Below the pieces are notes generated by a model. It did no database searches and was not told where the DNA came from. It was given only the letters and a program-made list of their open reading frames with translations. Below are positions 6,632 through 12,392 of a DNA stretch of 12,412 nt, piece by piece; the first letter of the stretch is position 1; the number at the start of each line of letters is the position of its first letter. The stretch lies in the NCBI GenBank assembly GCA_002782605.1, contig PFIF01000300.1:1-12412 (forward strand). Direction: 5' to 3'. Made by a program: the position numbers and the translations under genes. The stretch comes from Deltaproteobacteria bacterium CG_4_8_14_3_um_filter_43_13. Its GTDB lineage: Bacteria > Desulfobacterota > UBA8473.

Positions 6632-8119
6632 ATGAAAATACTTCTCGTTTATCCAAAGAATCCAGACACCTTTTGGAGCTTCAAGTATGCTTTAAAATTT
6701 ATCTTTAAAAAGGCAAGTAACCCACCCCTCGGGTTATTGACTGTAGCAGCAATGCTTCCTGAAGAGTGGGAAAAAAAATTTGTAGATATGAACGTAAACA
6801 TTTTGAGTGATAAAGATCTTAAATGGGCCGATTTTGTCTTTGTAAGTGCTATGATTGTTCAAAAAGAATCCATAACAGAAATCATCACCAGATGCAAAAA
6901 AATAGGTGTTAAGATTGTAGCCGGTGGTCCTCTTTTTACCACTGGATACGAAGACTTCAAGGGTGTGGATCATTTTGTGCTTAATGAGGCTGAAGTTACA
7001 TTGCCACTCTTTTTAGAAGATTTAAAAAACGGATGTGCTAACCATGTTTACACATCCAATCAATGGGCAGACATAAAAAAGACACCTCTCCCACTCTGGA
7101 AACTTGTTAACATGAAACAATATGTCACAATGAATATTCAATATTCACGAGGCTGCCCTTTTAACTGCGAATTCTGTGATATTACTCTACTCTATGGACG
7201 CATACCGCGAACAAAAGATAAAGATCAAGTAATAAAAGAGCTGGAAAACCTTTACTTACAAGGTTGGAGAAATGCAGTGTTTTTTGTTGATGATAATTTT
7301 ATCGGGAATAAAAGGAAGTTAAAAGAAGATATTTTGCCGGCTATTATTGAATGGATGAAGGAAAAAAAGCATCCCTTCTCTTTTATCACACAGGCATCTA
7401 TCGAACTTTCTGATGATGAAGAACTTATGCAATTAATGGTTCGAGCAGGATTTGATACAGTGTTTATTGGCATTGAAACTCCGAACGAAAAGAGTTTAGC
7501 CGAATGCAGCAAGGTTCAGAATAAGAATCGCGATTTGATTGATTGTGTTAAAAAAGTCCAGGGGTTCGGTTTACAGGTACAGGGAGGATTTATTGTTGGA
7601 TTTGATAATGACCCGCTCTCAATTTTTGAAACACAGATCAAATTTATCCAGAAAAGCGGGATTGTCACGGCAATGGTTGGTCTATTACATGCTCTCCCAA
7701 GCACAAAACTCTACTGTCGTCTTGATAAAGAGAAGCGATTGTTGAAAGGCGCTTCCGGCAATAACACAGATTTTTCAATTAACTTCATCCCCAAAATGAA
7801 CTATGAAGTACTTATCGAGGGTTACAGAAAGATTCTCAACACGGTCTATTCCCCTAAACATTACTATGAAAGGGTTAAAACATTCATAAAGGGATATAAA
7901 CCATTACAAAAAAAGATACATCGATTCCGTTTTAGATATCTCGGGGCATTCTTTAAATCCATACTGTTTCTAGGTATAATAGGAAAAGAGAGGTATCATT
8001 ATTGGAAACTCTTTTTTTGGACTATATTCAAATACCCGCGACTTTTCCCACAGGCAATAACATTTGCAGTTTATGGCTTCCATTTTCGAAAGATTTTTGA
8101 AAAATATTTGCAAGGGTAA
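6632..8119 (+). CDS. Cobalamin-binding radical SAM protein, HpnP-like with DUF4070-type C-terminus
   Basis: The protein has 495 residues. Residues 1-135 form an N-terminal B12-binding-like domain, with PPLGLLTVAAMLPEEW at 31-46 and VAGGPLF at 96-102. The radical SAM core follows. Its iron-sulfur motif CX3CX2C is Cys175, Cys179 and Cys182 in RGCPFNCEFCD, followed by LYGRIPR. Further landmarks are FFVDDNFIGN, TVFIGIETP and LLHALPSTKL. The C-terminal region of about 100 residues is basic and aromatic, possibly membrane-associated. The arrangement resembles the family containing the hopanoid C-2 methylase HpnP, in which cobalamin relays a methyl group. No hopanoid genes are visible here, so the substrate is unknown; methylation of a lipid or other unactivated carbon is an inference. 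The Shine-Dalgarno sequence is weak (GGGGT). It faces the PaaK-like gene, with a gap of 20 bases. Confidence 0.85.
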   Translation: MKILLVYPKNPDTFWSFKYALKFIFKKASNPPLGLLTVAAMLPEEWEKKFVDMNVNILSDKDLKWADFVFVSAMIVQKESITEIITRCKKIGVKIVAGGPLFTTGYEDFKGVDHFVLNEAEVTLPLFLEDLKNGCANHVYTSNQWADIKKTPLPLWKLVNMKQYVTMNIQYSRGCPFNCEFCDITLLYGRIPRTKDKDQVIKELENLYLQGWRNAVFFVDDNFIGNKRKLKEDILPAIIEWMKEKKHPFSFITQASIELSDDEELMQLMVRAGFDTVFIGIETPNEKSLAECSKVQNKNRDLIDCVKKVQGFGLQVQGGFIVGFDNDPLSIFETQIKFIQKSGIVTAMVGLLHALPSTKLYCRLDKEKRLLKGASGNNTDFSINFIPKMNYEVLIEGYRKILNTVYSPKHYYERVKTFIKGYKPLQKKIHRFRFRYLGAFFKSILFLGIIGKERYHYWKLFFWTIFKYPRLFPQAITFAVYGFHFRKIFEKYLQG

Positions 8120-8139
8120 TCAATGCAATATGGAAGATT

Positions 8140-9426
8140 TCAAACCTTTCTTCTGTCATCCAGTACCCCCGCATCCTGAGGTATAGTTCCCTCTTCAACT
8201 AACACCACATTGGATTTAAGACGTATAACCTCTTTTAATTCATTGACCAAAAATCCCTCTATCTTTCCCTTATCCACTGGTTTATTGAACTCCACTTTTA
8301 TTGTTAATTCGTCCTCCAGTCTCGGCCTATCTACGATAATCTGAAACTTCCCCAATTCTGGATGCCTTTTTATTACGCTTTCTACCTCGGAGGGGTTAAT
8401 AAACATTCCCTTTACCTTTGGAATGTCGCTGGTCCTTCCTAAAATCCGCTTTAACCTGGGGGTTGATCTTCCACAAGGGCAAGGATCTAAATTCAAACCC
8501 TCTGTTATATCGCCTGTGCGATACCTGATTATCGGCATAGCCCTTCTGACTATATCGGAGGCAACAATCTCACCACCCTCACCAAAAGGAACATGCTTGC
8601 CTGTCTTAGGATCGATAACCTCTGCAAGGATTTCCTCATACAGATGCATACCTCCACCATCAGGACACTCGGCTGCTATCAGTCCAAGGTCAGCAGTCCC
8701 ATAAGCTTCTCTGACCTCAGCTCCGAATGTCTTTTCCAGTCTACCCTTTGTATCTTCGGTTCTTACATCTCCCAGTACAATAAGCAGTCTCAATGACAGC
8801 TCCTTGCTGGGGTCAATTCCCATCTCCTTTGCCGTTTCTCCCAATTTTAAAACAAACATTGTAAACCCCATCAAAACTGTGGTCCTGGTCAACCTCATCA
8901 TCTCTACATGCATTTTAGACATTCCAGGCCCACCTGGCAGAACCGCACAACCGATCTTTCTGAATGCCTCATCAAGAGCAGTTCCGGCAATGACCCAGTG
9001 AAAGTTAGCAGCTAAATTCACTATGTCTTTTTTCCGAGCGCCACATATGTAAAAACCCTTGGCTACCATTGACGTCAACATATCGTATTCTTCTTTTGTA
9101 AAAGGCAACGCTATCGGTCCAGGAGCTATATATATTCTGGAAAGATCTTCAGGTTTAACAGCGAGCAGATCGCCAAAAGGGGGATTAGTTTTTTGGTTCT
9201 CTATTATTTGGGTTTTTGATAAAAAAGGAACCCTTTCATAATAGTCCTCAACTTTTTTAATATCATCTATCTTCATCCCGGCATCTTCAAAACTCCTGCG
9301 ATAATACGGGACATTACTATAGGCATACCGTAATTGGGGTAACAGCTTGCTCCATTGATATTCCAGAAGCTTATCCCTTGACATTGTTTCTGTCTCCATG
9401 TTCCAGTAGGTCTGATTCTCTACCAT
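8140..9426 (-). CDS. PaaK-like adenylate-forming family protein with degenerate ATP site
   Basis: The fold is that of phenylacetate-CoA ligase: an N-terminal WSKLLPQLRYAYSNVPYYRR segment, AYGTAD (241-246), the ribose-binding RYRTGD (301-306), the CPCGR (316-320) and GRTSD (330-334) region and a small C-terminal domain. Two key elements are missing. Where PaaK has the Ser/Thr/Gly P-loop (SSGTTGKP type) this protein has IAPGPIALP (100-108). The C-terminal lysine of the ...EGK... motif is replaced in QDAGVLDDRR. It may therefore not adenylate a free acid, and could act on a CoA thioester or as a binding partner. The start is ATG 9426, with AAGGAG nine bases upstream. The longer frame to 9507 would overlap the crotonase gene by 44 bases. 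It is last in a three-gene unit. Confidence 0.85.
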   Translation of the reverse strand: MVENQTYWNMETETMSRDKLLEYQWSKLLPQLRYAYSNVPYYRRSFEDAGMKIDDIKKVEDYYERVPFLSKTQIIENQKTNPPFGDLLAVKPEDLSRIYIAPGPIALPFTKEEYDMLTSMVAKGFYICGARKKDIVNLAANFHWVIAGTALDEAFRKIGCAVLPGGPGMSKMHVEMMRLTRTTVLMGFTMFVLKLGETAKEMGIDPSKELSLRLLIVLGDVRTEDTKGRLEKTFGAEVREAYGTADLGLIAAECPDGGGMHLYEEILAEVIDPKTGKHVPFGEGGEIVASDIVRRAMPIIRYRTGDITEGLNLDPCPCGRSTPRLKRILGRTSDIPKVKGMFINPSEVESVIKRHPELGKFQIIVDRPRLEDELTIKVEFNKPVDKGKIEGFLVNELKEVIRLKSNVVLVEEGTIPQDAGVLDDRRKV

Positions 9427-9435
9427 CTGTTTCTT

Positions 9436-9441
9436 CTCCTT
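9436..9441 (-). promoter_or_regulatory. Ribosome binding site that fixes the PaaK-like start
   Basis: On the minus strand AAGGAG lies nine bases upstream of ATG 9426. The longer reading frame starting at 9507 would begin inside the crotonase gene and adds 27 residues without family similarity. This supports the 428-residue form. Confidence 0.75.
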
Positions 9442-9463
9442 ATTTCTTATACTTTTTAAGCTC

Positions 9464-10240
9464 CTATCTCCCCTTAAACTGTGCTTCCCGCTTCTCCAAG
9501 AAGGCATTTACCCCTTCTGCATGATCTTCGGTATCACACAATCCAGTCTGAACCATAGCTATATGGTCCAATGTGCCTATCAGATCTGAATCCAACCCCC
9601 TATTTATTGCGGACTTCGCCTTGCCAATAGCCTTAACTGCCCCCTTTGTCATCCTTTTTGCCAATTCCATTGCCTCATCTTCCAACTTGTCCGCTGCGAC
9701 TACGCGGTTTACCAGGCCAATTCTCTCTGCCTCTTTTGCATCAATTATGTCTCCGGTAAATATAAACTCCTTTGCCCTGGCAAGACCTATTAGCCTGGGC
9801 AAAAGATATATCCCCACCATACCAGGAATAAGTCCAATCTTTATAAACAGTTCACCAAATTTTGCATTTTCTGATGCTATTCTTATATCACAGGCTATAG
9901 CAAGTTCACAGCCACCGGCTGTAGCATATCCATTAACCGCGGCAATAACCGGTTTCTCTAAATTTATTATGCTCATAACCAACCTCTGCGCCTTGGGACA
10001 ACCCTCCTTTACAAAGGCACAATTTGCCTGCACATCAGACAGATCTGCCCCCGATGAAAATGCATCCCCTGCTCCAGTGATAATCAGAGCCTTAACGTCA
10101 TCATCATCCCCGGCTTCCTCGAACACCTCTCTGAGCCCTTCAATCATTTCCATACTCAGGGCATTTAACACATGGGGGCGATTCAAAGTAATCTTTAAAA
10201 CCCCCTCTCTCTTTTCCAAAATAATGGTTTTATTTTCCAC
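9464..10240 (-). CDS. Enoyl-CoA hydratase/isomerase (crotonase) family protein
   Basis: Crotonases act on acyl-CoA thioesters through an oxyanion hole. This 258-residue protein has the family layout: LNRPHVLNALS near the N-terminus, SSGADL (62-67), AAVNGYATAGGCELAIACD (100-118), FGELFIKIGLIPG (128-140) and LPRLIG (147-152). Gly109 fits the oxyanion hole, and Glu112 corresponds to Glu144 of the rat mitochondrial enzyme. Exactly 20 residues later, where the second catalytic Glu164 is expected, there is Phe132. A classical syn-hydration with two glutamates is therefore doubtful; isomerase, hydrolase or another crotonase reaction is possible. The start is GTG at 10240, with GGGAG six bases upstream. 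It lies 59 nt after the MaoC-like gene and 37 nt before the PaaK-like gene. Confidence 0.9.
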   Translation of the reverse strand: MENKTIILEKREGVLKITLNRPHVLNALSMEMIEGLREVFEEAGDDDDVKALIITGAGDAFSSGADLSDVQANCAFVKEGCPKAQRLVMSIINLEKPVIAAVNGYATAGGCELAIACDIRIASENAKFGELFIKIGLIPGMVGIYLLPRLIGLARAKEFIFTGDIIDAKEAERIGLVNRVVAADKLEDEAMELAKRMTKGAVKAIGKAKSAINRGLDSDLIGTLDHIAMVQTGLCDTEDHAEGVNAFLEKREAQFKGR

Positions 10241-10299
10241 TTGTATCTCCCTTCCCTTTTTTCAAATACCTATAGACACGAAATTAGATTTCAAAAACT

Positions 10300-10746
10300 T
10301 CATTGCCTTCTCTTTGTCAAATGGGCCATCTCATAAGTCATTACCGTTTCATCCCTTTGGTTTATTACCCTGTACTTTTCCTTTATAACTCCTCTGTCTG
10401 GTTTTCTTGTCTCTTTCTTTTCAGTAATCTCAATCTCAACCCTTATGGTATCACCTGGTTTAACCGGCACCGACAATCTCATCCCATCCATGCCCAAAAA
10501 AGCCATAACAGTTTCCTCAAATATCCCTAATCGCGTGAACAGACCCATGGCAAAGGAAAACGTTAATGGCCCCGGAGCTATTCTCCCCTTGTGGATGCTC
10601 TTCTTTGCAAACTCCTCATCCATAAACAAAGGACTGGATATCCCCGTAAGTTGAATAAAATCTGTTATGTCTGTTTCTGTAACCCTCCTGCTGGATGTAA
10701 TAAACTTCTGTCCTATTCCGAAATCCTCAAAGTACATACTATTCAT
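10300..10746 (-). CDS. MaoC-like hot-dog domain protein lacking the hydratase dyad
   Basis: The 148-residue protein has the single hot-dog layout of MaoC/(R)-hydratase relatives: FEDFGIGQKF at the N-terminus, DFIQLTGISSPLFMDEEFA (29-47), GRIAPGPL (54-61), and a C-terminal strand region with VPVKPGDTI (93-101). The hydratase motif normally reads G-D-x-N-P-[LIV]-H. Here it is GISSPLF, so the catalytic Asp is Ile36 and the His is Phe41. Hydratase activity by the known mechanism is unlikely. It may be an acyl-CoA-binding or regulatory subunit, or use other residues. TAGGAG lies six bases before ATG 10746, which supports that start over the Met three codons later. It is the first gene of the unit that continues with the crotonase and the PaaK-like protein. 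Confidence 0.86.
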   Translation of the reverse strand: MNSMYFEDFGIGQKFITSSRRVTETDITDFIQLTGISSPLFMDEEFAKKSIHKGRIAPGPLTFSFAMGLFTRLGIFEETVMAFLGMDGMRLSVPVKPGDTIRVEIEITEKKETRKPDRGVIKEKYRVINQRDETVMTYEMAHLTKRRQ

Positions 10747-10982
10747 CAGTTACTCCTACCTTTTATACCTTTCAAAAATTGAGGCTCTTGTATCTGGGGG
10801 TTACCTGACAACCAAATTATCATCTTCGTAATTTCCCATTCGGCACTACTCTGCAATCGATTCCAATATCATAGGGATAACAATCATATAACAGTCTCAA
10901 TATCTCTCTGTCAACAAATTATTAGTACATCCTGAAAAACGAAGAATTTCCTTTGGAGCAAACATCGGTAGGATTTTTGGGG
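10747..10982. other. Non-coding stretch upstream of the acyl-CoA unit
   Basis: No gene, tRNA or strong repeat is seen. It must hold the minus-strand promoter of the MaoC-crotonase-PaaK unit. Only weak candidates are visible, such as a TATAAA on the minus strand shortly before the MaoC Shine-Dalgarno sequence, without a good -35 at the right distance. Its right side grades into the transposase remnant. Confidence 0.4.
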
Positions 10983-11207
10983 TACCCATCTTGACGAAGC
11001 GGAGGGTATACTTTCAGGTGTTTGACCCATCATGACCGGCTTCCCAAAGAGCTGGCTTTTCATGGGATTACCGATATGGATGCCGCAAACCGTTATCTAG
11101 CAAAGGAGTATAAACCAAGTTTCAACGCTGAGTATTTGCTACAAAAGCGGACATTTCTATTTACTCTTGACAGCAGCAAAGATTTTATAAGCATTGACAA
11201 AATATAA
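10983..11207 (+). pseudogene. Decayed integrase-type transposase, C-terminal fragment (ISNCY-like)
   Basis: The frame read from 11022 contains DRLPKELAFHGITDMDAANRYL followed by FNAEY. This matches my recollection of the conserved C-terminal part of integrase-core (DDE) transposases of the ISNCY type, which continue from a ...SERAFRTLQ... segment. Upstream in the same frame, Y-P-S-stop-R-S-G-G-Y-T-F-R fits that segment but contains a TGA at 10992. After FNAEY the frame leaves the family pattern. Moving two bases gives FATKADIS, as expected if a small insertion occurred near 11135-11140, and that frame soon hits a stop. The catalytic domain is absent. This is a remnant, not a gene. Confidence 0.75.
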
Positions 11208-11222
11208 CCATTAGAATAGAAT
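11194..11222 (+). promoter_or_regulatory. Near-consensus sigma70-type promoter for the CBS-domain gene
   Basis: TTGACA at 11194-11199 is separated by exactly 17 bases from TAGAAT at 11217-11222, which differs from TATAAT at one position. Transcription would start near 11229, giving a leader of about 50 bases before ATG 11282. The -35 lies within the last codons of the transposase remnant. A second TTGACA at 11167-11172 has only a poorly spaced TATAAG and is a weaker candidate. Confidence 0.6.
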
Positions 11223-11281
11223 ATCACAACAGAGACGCCAGAAAGATACATAACAAAACTTAAGATGGTGAGGTAACTGTA

Positions 11282-11923
11282 ATGTTAGTGGGAGACATAA
11301 TATCCGGGAAAGTTATAACAATTAATATTAAGGACGATGTTAAGAAGGCTTTTGAACTCATGAAGTCCAAAAAAATACGTCATATCCCTGTATTAGACGG
11401 CGGGAAACTCGTAGGAATCATAACGAATACTGATCTTCGCCAGGTTTTAATACCGTCAAAATCTGAAGGGGCAGAACAGACATACTATTTTACATCAAAA
11501 TTCTCTACTGTGGGTGAGATTATGACAAAAGGCACTATTACGGTTACCCCACAGACTGACGTAGAAGAGGCAGCAAGACTTCTCCAGCATTATAAGATCG
11601 GGGGACTGCCTGTTGTGGAAGGTGATAAGCTGGTTGGGATGATTACAGGAACCGATATATTAGAGGTTTTTATAGAGATTATGGGGGTTATTAAGTACAG
11701 TTCAAGGGTAGATGTAGCCTTAGGTGAAGATGCTGAAGCATTCCAGAATGTCTCTAAAATAATCAGAGAAAATGGTGCTGCGATTATAAGCGTTGGTATG
11801 TCACCCCATGAAGGAAAGGGGAAAAGGGTTTACTATTTTCGTCTGGATACAGATGATATAAACCCTATCGCCAAAGCTATTGAGGATAATGGCTATGAGG
11901 TAGTATCAGTAGTAAGTGGATAA
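11282..11923 (+). CDS. CBS-pair protein with C-terminal ACT-like domain (AcuB type)
   Basis: The 213-residue protein has two CBS motifs: residues 1-60 (VGDIISGKVITINIKDD...HIPVLDGGKLVGIITNTDL) and about 76-135 (VGEIMTKGTITVTPQTD...GLPVVEGDKLVGMITGTDI). A third region, 139-213 (SRVDVALGEDAEAF...EDNGYEVVSVVSG), has the pattern of an ACT-like ligand-binding domain. CBS pairs bind adenosyl compounds (AMP, ATP, SAM), and ACT domains often bind amino acids, so the protein is probably a small metabolic sensor. The architecture matches proteins annotated AcuB, but a link to acetoin metabolism is not supported here. GTGAGGT lies seven bases before the ATG. It has its own promoter at 11194-11222 and appears monocistronic. 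Confidence 0.9.
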   Translation: MLVGDIISGKVITINIKDDVKKAFELMKSKKIRHIPVLDGGKLVGIITNTDLRQVLIPSKSEGAEQTYYFTSKFSTVGEIMTKGTITVTPQTDVEEAARLLQHYKIGGLPVVEGDKLVGMITGTDILEVFIEIMGVIKYSSRVDVALGEDAEAFQNVSKIIRENGAAIISVGMSPHEGKGKRVYYFRLDTDDINPIAKAIEDNGYEVVSVVSG

Positions 11924-11931
11924 GACGGATT

Positions 11932-11945
11932 CGGGGTCAGACCCG
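11932..11945. repeat. REP-like short palindrome
   Basis: CGGGGTCAGACCCG contains the 11-base palindrome GGGTCAGACCC (11934-11944). It begins eight bases after the CBS gene stop codon. The sequence resembles REP units found beside TnpA-REP (RAYT) transposases, but none is present in the window. It could help stabilise or stop the CBS transcript. Confidence 0.4.
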
Positions 11946-11960
11946 TAGCAATACAATTCA

Positions 11961-12064
11961 GAGAATCCAGGAGTCAGGAGTCAGGAGTCAGGATGAAAAG
12001 ACATTTTGTTCGTGGCTCAAGGCATAGGGTTAGCCAATCTCTGTTCTGTCTTCTGAATTCTAAG
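11961..12064. repeat. Heptad-repeat inverted element
   Basis: The left arm has three perfect tandem CAGGAGT units (11968-11988) plus a partial one, preceded by AGAATC. The right arm (about 12041-12064), read as reverse complement, is AGAATTCAGAAGACAGAA, matching the left arm AGAATCCAGGAGTCAGGA at 14 of 18 positions. About 48 bases of unrelated sequence separate the arms. The 7-base unit differs from the GGCACAAAG units of the earlier elements, but the general design, small tandem units in inverted arms, is the same. Confidence 0.55.
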
Positions 12065-12082
12065 ATTTTATATAACCAGTAG

Positions 12083-12101
12083 GACAGGCGTCTCGCCTGT
12101 C
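12083..12101. promoter_or_regulatory. Short hairpin before the small right-end gene
   Basis: GACAGGCG-TCT-CGCCTGTC has perfect 8-base arms and a three-base loop. It is followed directly by AAAGG (12102-12106) and, 16 bases after the hairpin, by the GTG at 12118. The arm sequence parallels the palindrome before cmk (GTCAGGC...GCCTGAC), with a T-A pair exchanged for an A-T pair. Confidence 0.5.
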
Positions 12102-12117
12102 AAAGGTGCATTTTCGA

Positions 12118-12306
12118 GTGAAAGAAGAGGATTTTATTAAAGAGATTGAATCAATTGAGAGAGATGTGTCGGATTTTGGGATACGCTATCCTGCCTGTCA
12201 GTATTTTCATGAAAGGGCTAAATACTTTTCAAAAAGTCAGCTGGATAAAGCTGTTAAACTATTTCATCAGATAATGGAAGATAAATTCGAAGATAAGGCT
12301 GAGTAG
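12118..12306 (+). CDS. Small hypothetical protein
   Basis: I do not recognise this family. From the GTG at 12118 the product has 62 residues. It is highly charged, and most of it looks helical: EDFIKEIESIERDV, then a conserved-looking centre FGIRYPACQYFHERAKYFSK, then QLDKAVKLFHQIMEDKFEDKAE. There is one Cys and no membrane segment or signal. Residue use is sensible for a real protein, and no long overlapping ORF competes. GTG 12118 has AAAGG 11 bases upstream. An in-frame GTG at 12106 would add four residues but has almost no ribosome binding site and starts within five bases of a hairpin. Its function is unknown. Confidence 0.5.
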   Translation: MKEEDFIKEIESIERDVSDFGIRYPACQYFHERAKYFSKSQLDKAVKLFHQIMEDKFEDKAE

Positions 12307-12364
12307 TCCACACTGAAAAATTCCCTTTTCCGCTCTCTGGAGCAGGTTTTTTGACCCATCTATG

Positions 12365-12392
12365 ATCGTAAATCGTAAGTCGCGAGTCGTAA
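12365..12392. repeat. Tandem heptad tract
   Basis: Four consecutive 7-base units occur: ATCGTAA, ATCGTAA, GTCGCGA and GTCGTAA. They fit the pattern [AG]TCG[TC][AG]A. The tract lies near the window edge, so a matching inverted arm could lie beyond it. It resembles in style the heptad element at 11961-12064. Confidence 0.5.

Noticed and set aside
8100..8160. Bidirectional intrinsic terminator between the convergent genes
   Set aside because: Only a 4-5 base imperfect pairing (GAAG/CTTC) with no T-run is visible in the 20-base gap.
9427..9507. N-terminal extension of the PaaK-like protein
   Set aside because: The extension overlaps the crotonase coding sequence and has no ribosome binding site. 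AAGGAG is well placed for ATG 9426.
9573..10388. Long open frame on the plus strand (271 codons)
   Set aside because: It lies opposite the crotonase and the 3' end of the MaoC-like gene, both with clear family motifs. The translation is Ser/Pro/Ile-rich without recognisable domains and looks like a mirror of minus-strand coding sequence.
11022..11207. Intact small gene
   Set aside because: The similarity is to the middle of a transposase C-terminal region, with an in-frame stop upstream and loss of family similarity downstream. It is a remnant.
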